64,000 nucleotides of DNA from Closterium sp. Naga37s-1 (GCA_947471745.1 CANJKZ010000915.1:744001-808000); one strand, 5' to 3'; shown: positions 42,901 to 56,685, counted from the first letter of the stretch. Made by a program: numbers and translations. Notes: a model not told the origin generated them from the letters alone.

Positions 42901-44801
42901 AGTCGGACTCCCTTCGTGCTGCCAGTCCGAGTGTCACGCGTCTCCTTGCTACTGTTGTCACTGACCCTTCCTTTGAGTCCACTGCTGCGTCTGCCCTAGT
43001 TGCTGAGCTCGTCGACTTTGCTGCTTGCTGTCGTCTAGACTACGCTGCTAGTCTTGTCGCTGAGTCTGAGTCTGTCTGTCCTCCGTCCGTCGGGGGTGAG
43101 TGTGCCCTTGGCACGGACGTCCTTGAGGACAGGCAGGAGGAGTTCCAGTGTCTGGCTGCTGCTTCACCTCATCTCGTGTCCGTACTGCTTACCCCTGAGG
43201 GAGACCCGGATGCACTTGACATCCCGACTCCGCGCTCTTACGCGGAGGCGATAGAGGGTCCCTACTCCTCTCAGTGGCAGGCAGCTATGGACGCAGAGAT
43301 GGCTTCCTGGAAGTCCACAGGCACCTACGTTGACGAGGTTCCCCCGCCTGGGGCGAACATCGTCAGTGGCATGTGGATTTTCAGGGTGAAGCGGCCGCCG
43401 GGTTCTCCGCCTGTCTTCAAGGCGCGTTACGTGGCTCGTGGCTTCAGTCAGCGGCATGGAGTTGACTACTTTCAGACCTTCTCTCCCACCCCGAAGATGA
43501 CCACTCTTCGGGTACTGCTGCACATAGCTGCTCACCGCGACTACGAGCTGCACTCTCTTGACTTCAGCACTGCTTTCTTGCAGGGCAGCCTGCACGAGGA
43601 GATCTGGCTGCGTCGCCCACCTGGCTTCACTGGTTCCTTTCCTCCTGGCACCCAGTGGAGCCTCCGGCGACCAGTCTACGGTCTCCGCCAGGCACCGCGT
43701 GAGTGGCACGACACACTGAGGACTACACTTGCGGCTCTTGGGTTTGCTCCCTCTACTGCCGACCCGTCGCTGTTTCTGCGCACCGACACCTCTTTGCCGC
43801 CGTTCTACATCCTCGTGTACGTCGACGACTTGGTCTTCGCCACAGCTGACACTGCCGGACTCGCCCACGTGAAGTCCGAGCTGCAGAAGAGACACACGTG
43901 CACAGACCTGGGTGAACTGCGCAGCTACCTTGGCTTGCAGATCACCCGGGACAGAGCACAGCGCACCATTACCCTGACTCAGTCACACATGGTGCAGCAG
44001 GTCCTTCAGCGCTTCGACTTCACGTACTCCTCGCCTCAGGCCACTCCTCTGTCTACTCGCCACTTGCTCTCAGCTCTGCCTTCGGATGAGTCCGTAGAGC
44101 CGAGTGGCCCGTACCCAGAGCTTGTTGGCTGCCTCATGTACCTGATGACCTGCACACGACCTGACCTTGCATACCCTCTTAGCATCTTGGCACGCTATGT
44201 TGCTCCTGGGAGACACCGACCAGAGCACATGGCTGCAGCGAATAGGGTGTTGCGCTACTTGTGCAGTACGTCGGGCATGGGGCTAGTGCTTGGAGGGCGA
44301 CGTCCAGTGGTCCTCACAGGTCACGCAGACGCTTCTTGGGCTGACGACCAGGCTACGCAGCGGTCGTCACAGGGTTACACCTTCAGCCTTGGTTCCGGCT
44401 CTGTTTCGTGGCGGTCTACCCGCTCGTCTTGTGTTCTCGGCTCCAGTTGTGAGGCTGAGATCTACGCCGGGGCCATGGCTGCACAGGAGCTTCGCTGGCT
44501 CACCTACCTGCTCACTGACCTCGGAGAGCCGCCTCGTTCTCCTCCAGTACTGTACGTAGACAACAAGGCCATGCTAGCCTTGTGTCGAGAGCAGAGACTG
44601 GAGCACAGAACGAAGCACATTGCTCTCCGCTACTTCCTTGCTCGTGAGCTACAGCAGCGTGGTCAGCTACGGCTTGCGTACGTGGCCTCTGAGGCCAACA
44701 CTGCTGATATCTTCACCAAGGCACTTCCGCCTTGTGATCATCAGCGCTTCTGTACTCAGCTGGGTCTTGTGCCTACCTTGCCTCACTTGCTCACCCCTTG
44801 A
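38868..44801 (+). CDS. Copia copy 1 gag-pol polyprotein
   Basis: One open frame of 1977 residues. The gag part begins MATPSVLAFD and contains WATRDAAARL; it is followed by a long Gly run and a Gln run, then a Cys/His cluster (GEQC..H....C) that may replace the usual CCHC knuckle. Next come an aspartic-protease-type segment near 40430, integrase (HHRLGHPS near 40910; LHSDRGGEF near 41310), a spacer with repeated GAEPG-type units, RT (YVDDLVF near 43815) and RNase H (TGHADASWADD near 44320). Integrase before RT is the copia order. It looks whole. Confidence 0.95.
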
Positions 44802-45008
44802 CCTTGCTTGTACTGTTGCATATATACATACACCTGCTCTTGCTTGTCTAGCCTTATATATATATGCAATCCTGCATGTGAACTGGCCTTGTGGCCTTGA
44901 ACTTGTGCTCGGAATGTGTGGTGACTTTGTGATCCACCCTGAGCTTGTTTTGCTTTGCTTGACTGGTCTTGTGACCCCTTGTTCTCCCCCACTTTGCCTA
45001 TGGGGGTG

Positions 45009-45133
45009 TGTCAGATTTATATGACATAGCTACTGTAGGCTATAGTGGGGTAGCACATATGGGGTACAGTTTTTCTAGGGTTTGCTTTTGTACCCAACTT
45101 TCCCTTAGTCATTTCATTCCTCGTTTCTTCTCA
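45009..45133 (+). repeat. Copia copy 1, 3' LTR
   Basis: 125 bp, same sequence as the 5' LTR by eye, preceded by a G-rich TATGGGGGTG tract. Confidence 0.95.
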
Positions 45134-45138
45134 AGCGC

Positions 45139-45490
45139 ATCGACCGCTACATCGGCGGCCTGAAGCAGGACATCGCTCAGGAAATCCAGCTTCGCGGCGT
45201 CACTGATTTTCAAGAAATTCTCGCTATGGCGGAGAAACTTGACTTCTTCCGCCGACCGAGACCGGGGTCCTACGGAAGCAGCCATTGGGGACATCGGCCT
45301 CGTGGGACGAACGAGGGCTCCACGATACGTGCCGTCGCCGCAAATGCCGCTGCCGCACCGTTCAAAGGGCGCTGCTTTGCGTGCAATCGGCCGGGACATC
45401 GCAAGAGCGAATGCCCGGAAAACGCTAAGGGAAAGGGGGAAGCTGAGCAGCAGAAACAGACCAAGCAGCAGGGAAACGCTGGAAGTCAGT
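45139..45490 (+). pseudogene. Gypsy gag, 3' part with CCHC knuckle
   Basis: Continues after the first copia insertion with capsid C-terminal sequence, then one zinc knuckle CFACNRPGHRKSEC near 45380 and a Lys/Gln-rich end. Confidence 0.88.
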
Positions 45491-45551
45491 AGCAGACGGG
45501 CCCTCTACTGACAAGTCACGCCGCTCGCCCGACCCAACCGACCCTCACCGA

Positions 45552-47914
45552 GTGATTGTGCCGGTTCACGCAATCGACCACACTCGGCCGAATAAGGAGG
45601 GGACTACGGTAGACAGCCCCATACTGCTTAGTGGGAAAATCGGGACAGATTTAGTTAAAATCTTCGTAGACGGGGGAGCCAGCCACAGCTTCATCAACAC
45701 TGCTACAGCACGAAAACTGCGACTGCCACTGGACAGATGCTTACCTGAGATCGATGCAAGACTGGTAGACGGCACGCCGCTGGCGATACGGGAACGCGTA
45801 GACCGGGTCCGGATTCAATGCGGGGGTAACTTCACATTTAGCCAGGAAATGCTCGCAACGACCCTCGACGGAACCGATATTTTACTCGGGCGTGATTGGT
45901 TGCGACGACACAATCCGCGAATCGACTGGACGACGGGTGACTGCACCGTGCGAGTGAACGGTAACAACATCGCCTTACCTCGCTGGGGCTCGCCTGAGTC
46001 TTCGTCGGTGCGTGTCAACGCGATCACGATGAAACGCGCCGTAGCGGCAGGAGCTGACGTGTACGCGGTCGACATTCGGGAAGCCGAGGCAGCAGACAAA
46101 GGAGGGGATTTACAGAAACTGCTGGCCGACGTACCGAGTGACCTGGCAGCACTGTTGAAGCAGTACAGCGACATTTTCCCCGACGATTTACCGACGGGAC
46201 TGCCACCTCAGCGACCGCACGACCACAGGATAGAGTTAGAACCGGGGGCACAGCCAATAGTACAGCGACAGTTCCGACTGACCCAGCCCGAACTGGACGA
46301 ACTGAGGAAGCAGCTCGATTATCTGCTCGAGAAGGAATTCATTCGCCCTAGTTCGTCGCCCTTCGCAGCACCGATCCTGTTCACACCGAAAAAAGACGGG
46401 GGATTTCGCATGTGCATAGATTACAGAGCACTGAACAAGGTTACCATCAAATCCCGTTCCCCCATCCCACGAGCCGACGAACTGATAGACCAACTGCGCA
46501 CAGCCCGGGTTTTCTCGAAAATCGACCTCCGAGGGGGTTACCACCAGATTCGCGTCAATCCGCCCGACTGCCCTAAGACCGCATTTCGAACACGCTACGG
46601 ATCCTTCGAATACACCGTCATGCCCTTCGGACTGACCAACGCCCCCGCCACTTTCCAAATGACCATGAACGAAGCTTTCCGCCCGCTCTTAGATAAGTGC
46701 GTCATAGTATACCTGGACGACATACTGATTTACAGCCCTGACAGAGCACAGCACTTACAGGACATCGAAGCAGTTTTTAAAATACTGAGTGAGAACCGCC
46801 TACTGACAAAAGCGTCTAAGTGTGAGTTTTTACAGGACCGCCTGGAATTTTTGGGACACGTTATTTCAGCTGCAGGAGTGGAAATAGACCCGAAGAAAAT
46901 TGCGACGATTCAAGCATGGCACGCGCCGACCAACTTGACTGAGTTGCAGAGTTTTTTGGGGTTCGTCAACTACGTGCGCCGGTTCGTCCCCGACATGGCG
47001 AAGCTGACTGCCCCGTTGACCGACCTGCTGAGGAAGGGGGTTCAGTATACGTGGGGGGAGAAAGAGCAAGCTGCCTTCTCGGCCCTCAAAAACATTTTGT
47101 GCTCACCGCCCGTGCTTCACATCGCAGATCCACACCGTCCGTTCGAGCTCGTCACTGACGCAAGTGACACCGCTGTGGGAGCAGTACTGTTGCAGGATTT
47201 CGGGAACGGCCTCCAGCCAATCGCGTACGAGTCCCGCAAGTTGCACCCGCCCGAACGCAACTACCCGATACACGACCGCGAAATGTTGGCGATCGTGCAC
47301 GCGTTCAAAGTTTGGCGGTGTTACCTGACTGGCGCCGACGTGACAGTACGGACAGACCACCGATCACTACAGTACCTACGCGCCCAACCAAATCTCAATC
47401 CGCGACAGATTCGTTGGTTGGACTACCTCGAGTCCAACTTCCACTACACAGTTACGTACAAGAAAGGCGCCTCCAACATCGCCGACGCACTCACCCGCCC
47501 TACCGCCCAACTCCACGCCATCCTACTCGCCCAGACCAACCCGCTTTTAACAGGCCTATTCACCCACGGATACCGCACCGACCCATTTTTCACGACTGGA
47601 AACTCACAGCAACTGGTAGAAGCTAAAGGGGTTTATTACGTAAAAACAGGCACCAACCGCATCTGGGTACCCGCGTACTCACTACTGAGGGAGCTGCTAC
47701 TGCAGGAGGCACATGACGGAATTACTTCGGGACATTTTGGGGTAGAAATAACGCGACAGCAACTGCAGCGGTATTACTACTGGCCGGAGCTGTTGACCGA
47801 CGTACAGCAGCACGTGGGCTCGTGCCCCACGTGTCAGGTGATGAAGAGCTCGAGGAAGCGGAAGGCGGGTCAATTACAGCCGATACCACCGCCCGAGCGC
47901 GCCTGGCAGCAGGT
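45552..47914 (+). pseudogene. Gypsy pol: protease, RT, RNase H, integrase zinc part
   Basis: Protease region FVDGGASHSFI near 45665, RT with FSKIDLRGGYHQIRV near 46515 and YLDDILIY near 46711, RNase H with LVTDASDTAVG near 47150, and the HHCC-type start of integrase (CPTCQVMK near 47825). Ends at the second copia insertion. Confidence 0.93.
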
Positions 47915-48047
47915 TGTCAGAACATTATAGCTTATGCTGTTGTGTAGGCTATAGTGGGGTATCCCATAGGGGGTACAACCAATTAGGGTTTCATATTTGT
48001 ACTCACTTCATTTTCATAGTTCACTCATTCTTGCTCAAATCTCCTCA
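47915..48047 (+). repeat. Copia copy 2, 5' LTR
   Basis: 133 bp, TGTCAGAACATTATAG ... CAAATCTCCTCA. Confidence 0.94.
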
Positions 48048-49043
48048 TGGTATCGAGCAGGTTCCCCCTCGGGAGCTGTGCTTAGGGCCCACCACATCTA
48101 AATTTTTTTTTCCTGCCCGAAGCGCGCTCGGCCCGAGTCGCGCTTCGGGCCCTCACTTCGTCGAGCCGCCCTAGCGGCCCTGCACTGCGGCCCCGCCGCC
48201 TCTCTCCTAGCGGCTCCGCCGCCCTACCTAGCGGCCCCGCCGCCCAACCTAGCGGCCCCGCCGCCCCATCGCGGCCCCGCCGCCCCATCGCGCGGCCCCG
48301 CCGCCTCATCGCGCGGCCCCGCCGCCCTTCCTCGCGGCCCCGCCACCCCATCGCGCGGCCCCGCCGCCCCATCGCGCGGCCCCGCCGCCCCATCGCGCGG
48401 CCCCGCCGCCCTTCCTCGCGGCCCCGCCACCCCATCGCGCGGCCCCGCCGCCCCATCGCGCGGCCCCGCCGCCCCATCGCGCGGCCCCGCCGCCCAACCC
48501 AGCGGCCCCGCCGCCTCATCGCGCGGCCCCGCCGCCCCATCGCGCGGCCCCGCCGCCCCATCGCGCGGCCCCGCCGCCCTACCTAGCGGCCCCGCCGCCC
48601 TTCCTCGCGGCCCCGCCACCTTACCTGCGGCCCCGCCCTTACCTGCGGCCCCGCCGCCCTCTGCTGCGGCCCCGCCACCCTATCTGCGGCCCCGCCACCC
48701 TACCCGCGGCCACGCCGCCCTTACCAGCGGCCCCGCCGCCCTTACCTGCGGCCCCGTGCCCTGCAGCAGCACAGCCGAGCCGCCCAGCAGCCGAGCCGCC
48801 GAGCCGCCCAGCAGCCGAGCCGCCCAGCCGCCGAGCAGCCGCGCCGCCCAGCAGCCGAGCCGCCCAGCAGCCGAGCCGCCCAGCAGCTGAGCCGCCGAGC
48901 CGCCGGGCCGCCCAGCAGCTGAGCCGCCGAGCCGCAGCGCCGCCCTCCTTCAGGGCCGCCCGACCTGCCCAGTCTGGTGAGCACAGCGCCTTTTCACTGC
49001 ACTGTCCTCACCCCACTGTTTGCGCTGCTAGTCGTCTAGGGTC

Positions 49044-52000
49044 ATGGCTACCCCTAGTGTTCTCGCCTTTGACACTGAGGGTAGGGCCATTGACTTTGAG
49101 GTCTGGGTAGATGACCTGCAGCTGTTCTTACAGTGCGATAGGGCAGACGGCCTCTCTCTCTTTGACCTCACCTCTGGCACCTCCACTGCCCCTGCTGCTG
49201 ATGCTGACGCCACTGTTCGCTCCCAGTGGGCCACGCGCGACGCTGCTGCACGTCTTGCTGTGCGTCGCCACCTCCCTACCTCCGAGCGTGCGCACTTTAG
49301 TCAGTACAAGAGTGCTCAGACCTTGTACGACGCTGTAGTTGCGCGCTACTCCTCCCCTGCCACTGCTGCACTGAGCCGTCTCATGCTACCGTACCTCTTT
49401 CCTGATCTTACTGCCTTTCCCACAGTCACTGACCTCATTACGCACCTCCGCACTAGTGACACTCGCTACCGCGCTGCACTCCCTCCTGACTTCTGCGCCA
49501 GGAACCCCCCCCCCATGTACATCACTCTTTACTACATAGTCACTCGCCTTCCTGACTCCCTTCGCGTAGTCAGGGACCACTTTCTCTCTGTCTGTCCCAC
49601 CACTCTCACTGTTGACCTCCTCGAGAAGTCCCTCCTAGCGGCCGAGAAGAGCATAGTCGCTGTAGGGGCCTCTCGTGGTGACCCGCGCACCCCCATCTTT
49701 GAGGGGTGTTCCCCCTCCCCCCTTCTGCCCTCTGTTGCCTCTGCTGCTGCGGCCGACCTCCTTGTTCTTGAGTCGGTCGGTGCGGCGTCTGCCCCTAGCG
49801 GGAGACGCCGCTCTGGCAAGGGCAAGGGGGGCAAGGGCGCTGGAGGAGCGAGCGGGGGCGGTGGAGGTGGAGGTGGCGGCAGTTGGGGGAGTGGGGGTGG
49901 CGGTGGGAGTGGAGGTGGGGGTGGAGGGGTCGGTGGCGGCAGTGGAGGAGGAGGTGGCGGCGGCGGTGGCGGTGGGAGCGGAGGTGGAGGAGGTGGCGGA
50001 GGTGGAGGCGGCGGCGGAGGCGGAGGCGGCGGCAGTAGCGGAGGCGGCGGAGGCGTCGGAGGCGGCGGGGGTGGCGGTGGTGCTGGTCGCGGGTCTTCGC
50101 AGAGGAGTGGCTCCGGTGGTGGCTCACGCCAGCAGCAGCAGCGTGGTCGTGACACCCTGTCCCCTCAGCAGCTTCGTGAGTGGTACACTGCGCGTCAGCG
50201 GGGTGGGGGTTTTGGTCCGTGCTCCTACGTTTTGCGCACCGGCGACCGTGCGGGTGAGCAGTGTGGGGGTCCCCACCCCACCCAGCGCTGCTTTGGCCGC
50301 CTGACGGACGCGTGGCGTCACCAGTTCCCGGAGGCCTCCGAGATCCCTCGCTGGGGCGAGCTGTCTAGGGCGGGTGTTGCCATCTATGATCTTGACTTTG
50401 ATGCTATTCTCTCTGCCATGTATGCTGTGTCTATTAGTGATGAGGGTGACTGTTACCGGTGTTTCCCGCCCGATCCGGGCATTGGGACTGCTGCTCTAGG
50501 TACTGGTGAGGCTGCTGCCCTAGGTGCTTGCGACGCTGCTGCTCTAGGTGCTTGTGTGTCTGCGTCCTCAGGTACTGGTGAGTCTGCGCTCTCAGGTACT
50601 GCGTCGGCTTCGGCCTCCCTCACCTTCACCCTTGACTCTGGGGCGTCTCGCTCCTTCTTTCGGGACCGCACCACACTCACACCGCTGAGTCGACCGGTTG
50701 CAGTGTCTCTGGCTGACCCCTCTGGGGGTCCTGTCCTGTCTCGCTTCTCCACAGTCCTCCCGTGTCCGGCGGCTCCCTCTGGCACCCTGTCTGGTCTCTA
50801 CCTCCCCTCGTTCTCTACGAACCTGGTGAGTGGTGCTGACCTACAGGATGCGGGGATCCACCAGTTCACTCCTGCACGTCAGAGAGTGACCCACTGTACA
50901 GAGGCTGGCACAGGCCGTCACCTGGCTACGTTCACCCGTCAGCCGGGGTCGAGCCTGTACACTCTGACCACTGCGTCTCCTCCAGTTGCTGAGTCTGGTA
51001 GGGTAGTTCCGTCGGGTCAGGTGTTTGCTGCAGCGTCCAGGTCTGGTCCTGAGTCTGCCCCCTGTTCGTGTCGTCTCCTGTCTCACGAGACTCTCCTCTG
51101 GCACCACCGCCTTGGCCACCCCTCTCTGCTTCGGCTCAGAGGTATGGCCTCCCGTCTTCTTGTGTCCGGTCTCCCCCGGTCCCTCCCTCCTCTTCCTCAG
51201 GGCCCTGGCCCTGCCTGTGTCCCCTGTGTCGAGGGGCGCCTGCGTGCTGCCCCTCACTCCTCCCAGTTTCCTCCGACAGAGGCCCCGTTGCAGACACTTC
51301 ACATGGACGTGTGGGGCCCAGCCCGCGTCCGTGGACAGGGTCACGAGCGCTACTTCCTGCTCGTTGTTGACGACTACTCGCGTTACACCACAGTCTTCCC
51401 CTTGCGCAGCAAGGGTGATGTCACTGAGGTGCTGATCGACTGGATCCGCGCAGCTCGTCTCCAGCTCAGGCAGAGCTTCGGCTCGGACTTTCCTGTTCTG
51501 CGTCTGCACTCGGACAGAGGCGGAGAGTTCTCCTCTGGCCTTCTGCGTGCCTACTGTCGTGCGCGGGGCATCCGTCAGACCTTCACGCTTCCGGACTCAC
51601 CGCAGCAAAATGGGATTGCTGAGCGCCGCATTGGCATGGTCATGGACGTCGCTCGTACGTCTATGATGCATGCGGCTGCCCCCCATTTTCTGTGGCCGTT
51701 TGCGGTTCGGTACGCGGCGCATCAGATCAACCTCCACCCCAGGGTCTCCAGGCCGGAGACCTCCCCAGCCCTGCTGTGGACGGGGAAGGTTGGCGATGCG
51801 TCGGCATTCCGGGTCTGGGGATCTCGGGCGTTTGTCCGCGACCTGTCTGCGGACAAACTATCCCCTCGTGCTGCTCCTTGCGTCTTCCTGGGGTTCCCCC
51901 CTGACGCGCCTGGGTGGCAGTTTTACCACCCCACCTCTCGCCGTGTTCTGTCCTCCCAGGACGTCACGTTTGACGAGTCGGTCCCCTACTACCGCCTCTT

Positions 52001-54911
52001 CCCCTACCGCACTCCGTCCCTCCCCCCACCCCCACTCTTCCTGGTACCAGGTCCCCCCCAGGTAGACCCCCTTCCCCCTCAGGGTCCAGCCCCTTCAGGT
52101 GTGTCCCAGGTAGACGCGGTCGAGCCTGTCGAGGTCACTGGTGACTCTGGTGCTGCTGAGGGTGCTGAGGCTGGGGGTGCTGTACCTGGGGGTGCTGAGC
52201 CTGGGGGTGCTGAGCCTGGGGGTGCTGAGCCTGGGGGTGCTGAGCCTGGGGGTGCTGAGCCTAGGGGTGCTACGTCTGGGGGTGCTGAGCCTAGGGGTGC
52301 TACGCCTGGGGGTGCTGAGCCTGGAGGTGCTTCGCCTGGAGGTTCTCCGAGTGCTTCGTCTCGCCGGGAGCCACTTTCTCCACAGGAGCTGCGTGAGTGG
52401 TTTGCCAGGCGCTGGAGGCGTGCTGCTGGTGCTCGAGGTCCTTCGGCTGCTGAGGGTGCTGCGGTCGCGGGTCCCAGAGGTGCTCGTCCTGGGTGCACTG
52501 GAGCTGTTGCTGCTGAGGGTGCTGGCGCTGAGACTACTGCTGGCAGTCCTACTGGGGGTGCTCCTGGTGCTGCTGGAGGTTCTGGAGCTACTGGTGGTGC
52601 TGCTGGAGCGGGTGCTCCTGCTGAGTGTTCTGGTGCTGTCCCGCCTGCTTCTAGCGTCGCCGCGCGACCTCGACCGTACTTCGTGCCACTCCTGCAGCAG
52701 GTTCTTGGTCTTCCACCCTCTACTGGTCCTCCTCCTCCCTTAGAGTGTCCACAGCCTGTCTCGTCCCAGCTACAGTTGCAGCCTACCTCCCCTTTGCCTG
52801 CTCCTTCTCCCTACACTGGTCCTACTGGAGGTCTGGCTGAGCGTCGTGAGCCTGCGTCTCGCCCTGCGTCGCCTGTCCGTGCTGCTCGCACTAGTGGTCG
52901 CGGTTCGCGTCAGCGTCCTCCTCCTGTCCCTGGCACGCACCGGATGTCTCTGCGTCCGTCCACTGCTCCTCTGCGTGCCCCTTTGCCTTCTCCTCCTGAG
53001 TCCTCTCTTCCTGCTCTTGCCGACCCGGAGTCGGACTCTCTTCGTGCTGCCAGTCCTACTGTCACGCGTCTCCTTGCTACTGTTGTCACTGACCCTTCTT
53101 TCGAGTCTACTGCTGCGTCTGCTCTCGTTACTGAGCTCGTCGACTTTGCTGCTCGCTGTCGCTTAGACTACGCTGCTAGTCTTGTCGCTGAGTCTGAGTC
53201 TGTCTGTCCTCCGTCCGTCGGGGGTGAGTGTGCCCTTGGCACGGACGTCCTTGAGGACAGGCAGGAGGAGTTCCAGTGTCTGGCAGCTGCCTCACCTCAT
53301 CTTGTGTCCGTACTGCTTACCCCTGAGGGAGACCCGGATGCACTTGACATCCCGACTCCGCGCTCTTACGCGGAGGCGATAGAGGGTCCCTACTCCTCTC
53401 AGTGGCAGGCAGCTATGGATGCAGAGATGGCTTCCTGGAAGTCCACAGGCACCTACGTTGACGCTGTCCCCCCTCCTGGGGCGAACATCGTCAGTGGCAT
53501 GTGGATCTTCAGGGTGAAGCGGCCGCCGGGTTCTCCGCCTGTCTTCAAGGCGCGTTACGTGGCTCGTGGCTTCAGTCAGCGGCAGGGAGTTGACTACTTT
53601 TAGACCTTCTCCCCCACCCCGAAGATGACCACTCTTCGGGTACTGCTGCACGTTGCTGCTCACCGTGACTACGAGCTGCACTCTCTTGACTTCAGCACAG
53701 CTTTCTTGCAGATCTGGCTGCGTCGCCCACCTGGCTTCACTGGGTCTTTCCCTTCTGGTACCCAGTGGAGTCTCCGGCGTCCAGTCTACGGTCTCCGCCA
53801 GGCGCCACGTGAGTGGCACGACACACTGAGGACTACACTTGCGGCTCTTGGGTTTGCTCCGTCTACTGCCGACCCGTCGCTGTTTCTACGCACCGACACC
53901 TCTCTGCCGCCGTTCTACATCCTCGTGTACGTCGACGACTTGGTCTTTGCCACAGCTGACACTGCTGGACTCGCCTACGTGAAGTCCGAGCTGCAGAAGA
54001 GACACACGTGCACAGACCTGGGTGAACTGCGCAGCTACCTTGGCTTGCAGATCACTCGGGACAGAGCACGCCGCACCATTACCCTGACTCAGTCACACAT
54101 GGTGCAGCAGGTCCTTCAGCGCTTCGGCTTCACGTACTCCTCGCCTCAGGCCACTCCTCTGTCTACTCGCCACTCGCTCTCAGCTCTGCCTTCGGATGAG
54201 TCCGTAGAGTCGAGTGGCCCGTACCCAGAGCTTGTTGGCTGCCTCATGTACCTGATGACCTGCACACGACCTGACCTTGCATACCCTCTTAGCATTCTGG
54301 CACGCTATGTTGCTCCTGGGAGACACAGACCAGAGCACATGGCTGCAGCGAAGAGGGTGTTGCGCTACTTGTGCAGTACGTCGGGCATGGGGCTAGTGCT
54401 TGGAGGGCGGAGTCCAGTGGTCCTCACTGGACACGCGGACGCTTCCTGGGCTGACGACCAGGCTACGCAGCGGTCGTCACAGGGTTACACCTTCAGCCTT
54501 GGTTCCGGCTCTGTTTCGTGGCGGGCTACTCGCTCGTCTTCTGTTCTTGGCTCGAGTTGTGAGGCTGAGATCTACGCCGGGGCCATGGCTGCACAGGAGC
54601 TTCGCTGGCTCACCTACCTGCTGACCGACCTTGGAGAGCCGCCTCGTTCTCCTCCAGTCCTGTACGTAGACAACAAGGCCATGCTGGCCTTGTGTCGAGA
54701 GCAGCGACTGGAGCACAGAACAAAGCACATTGCTCTCCGCTACTTCCTTGCTCGTGAGCTACAGCAACGTGGTCAGTTGCGGCTTGCGTACGTGGCCTCT
54801 GAGGCCAACACTGCTGATGTCTTCACCAAGGCACTTCCGCCTTGTGATCATCAGCGCTTCTGTACTCAGCTGGGTCTTGTGCCCGTCTTGCCTCACTTGC
54901 TCTCCTCTTGA
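49044..54911 (+). pseudogene. Copia copy 2 gag-pol region (broken)
   Basis: Same domain order as copy 1 (gag, Gly-rich region, protease, integrase, RT, RNase H) and very similar protein sequence in most parts. The Gly-rich tract and the spacer of GAEPG-type repeats differ in length from copy 1. About two breaks. Confidence 0.92.
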
Positions 54912-55125
54912 CCTTGCTTGTACTCTCACATATATATATATACCTGCTCTTGCTTGTCTAGTTTTATATATATGTGTGTACTCTTGCATGTGAACTGGCC
55001 GTGTGGCCTTGACCCTGTGCTCGGACTGTGTGGTGACTTTGTGATCCACCCTGAGCTTGCTTTGCTTTACTTTGCTTGCCTGGTCTTGTGACCCCTTGTT
55101 CTCCCCCACTTTGCCTATGGGGGTG

Positions 55126-55258
55126 TGTCAGAACATTATAGCTTATGCTGTTGTGTAGGCTATAGTGGGGTATCCCATAGGGGGTACAACCAATTAGGGT
55201 TTCATATTTGTACTCACTTCATTTTCATAGTTCACTCATTCTTGCTCAAATCTCCTCA
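55126..55258 (+). repeat. Copia copy 2, 3' LTR
   Basis: 133 bp, same as its 5' partner by eye. Confidence 0.94.
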
Positions 55259-55263
55259 CAGGT

Positions 55264-56329
55264 TACCATGGACTTCGTCACACGGTTACCTTCGAACCCT
55301 GGGGGTAACGACGCGGTGATGGTCGTCGTTGACAGGTTGACAAAGATGGCACACTTCGCTGCGTGCAAAAAGTCGATCTCAGCCGAGGAGACCGCTCGTC
55401 TGTTCATCGCAGCCGTTGTTCGCCTGCACGGGATACCAGCAGCGATTATCAGCGACAGGGACACGAAGTTCACCAGCAACTTCTGGAAAAATCTCTGGGA
55501 GCAGTTCGGGACCAGGCTACAGTTCAGTTCGTCGTACCACCCCGAGACCGACGGTCAAACGGAGCGGACGAATCAGACGATGGAGCAGTTGATTCGTGCC
55601 ACGTGCGACGACCCCACGACTTGGGAACAGCAGCTGCCGCTGATCGAGTTCGCATACAACAACGCCACGTCAGCGACGACGCAGCAGTCCCCCTTCTACC
55701 TGAACTACGGGCAAAACCCTACAGTGCCCATGACGCCGAGTCCGGACAACCCGACACCAGGTGCACAACAATTCGCCGAAATGCTGCAAGCTGCCCGCAC
55801 CAGAGCCGCGGAAGCAATTGAAAAAGCAAACGTCATCGCTAAGCGCAACGCAGACCGCCACCGCCGCCCAGTCACGTACCAGTCAGGGGATTACGTACTG
55901 CTCGACACGCAAAATCTGCGACTGCCCGACGTACCGAAACTTCGACCGCGCTACTGTGGCCCATTCCAAATCAGCCACATGATCACGCCAGTAACCGCGC
56001 ACCTACTGTTACCGACCGACTGGTACATCAGCCCGTCATTCCACGTCAGCTTGCTTCGCCCATACATCGCAACCACAAGCCAACTCCCTCGCCACCGCCC
56101 GACATCCATGACTCGCCCTGCATCGGAGCCGATCATCGAGCCCGAAAAAATCCTGAGCCATCGGATTCGACACCCCACGGGAATCAGGAGGATTAAATTC
56201 CTCGTTCGCTGGAAGGACCGCACGCCAACTGAAGATAGCTGGGTGCCCCTGGCCAACATTGAACAGCACCCTGCCCTGCAAGTGTACCTGAGGAGCCGGA
56301 GATTCCGCGATATACACGCACTCGCGTAG
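55264..56329 (+). pseudogene. Gypsy integrase core and chromodomain
   Basis: After the second copia insertion: integrase catalytic core (MDFVTRLPS, MVVVDRLTKMAHF, SDRDTKFTSNFW, HPETDGQTERTNQ), a C-terminal GPF-type region (LRPRYCGPFQI) and a chromodomain (RIKFLVRWKDR and EDSWVPLANI) at about 56150-56290, the mark of chromoviruses. Confidence 0.93.
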
Positions 56330-56358
56330 CGGAGGGGGCTTCTTGAGGGGGGGGGTAG

Positions 56359-56685
56359 TGTAAGGAATTTTCTCGGCATTCCTTACGGAGCCCGACTACA
56401 TCGCGTACAGCAACAGCCGTTGTTCGCCGTTACTGCTAACGGGACTTCGCCAACTTCGCGCTCACTGTTTTGCCAAACCTCGCACTGCTGGCCCGGCCGT
56501 GTCGGCCTACGCTTCGGGACTAGCCCGAGCCTCGCTGCCAGCATAGCACTAGCTAGCTCGCACGCACCGCGTTACCGTTTGCATGTTTCGCGTATAAATG
56601 TTCGCTCATGCCTTCGCTCACATCTTTGTACTCGTTTGACACCTTAGTGCAATTCTCGCTACTTCGATTCATTGCACCCGTAACA
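56359..56685 (+). repeat. Gypsy 3' LTR
   Basis: 327 bp, pairs with 36434-36760. Confidence 0.96.

Larger units (their letters stand above)
37754..45133 (+). mobile_element. Ty1/copia retrotransposon, copy 1, inserted in gypsy gag
   Basis: LTRs of 125 bp at 37754-37878 and 45009-45133 look identical by eye. The target duplication is AGCGC (37749-37753 and 45134-45138). A primer binding site of TGGTATCGAGCAGG type follows the 5' LTR. A GC-rich leader of nearly 1 kb precedes a single long open frame. It looks whole and recently inserted, after the gypsy host element. Confidence 0.96.
47915..55258 (+). mobile_element. Ty1/copia retrotransposon, copy 2, inserted in gypsy integrase
   Basis: LTRs of 133 bp at 47915-48047 and 55126-55258 look identical by eye. 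The target duplication is CAGGT (47910-47914 and 55259-55263). The LTR is related to that of copy 1 but clearly of another subfamily. A GC-rich leader of about 1 kb is built of CGGCCCCGCCGCCC-like repeats. The element is broken, with about two breaks in its coding region, although its ends indicate recent insertion. Confidence 0.95.

Noticed and set aside
37754-55258. The two copia elements as a tandem duplication
   Set aside because: They have different LTRs, different leaders and different target duplications, and are separated by gypsy sequence, so they are independent insertions.
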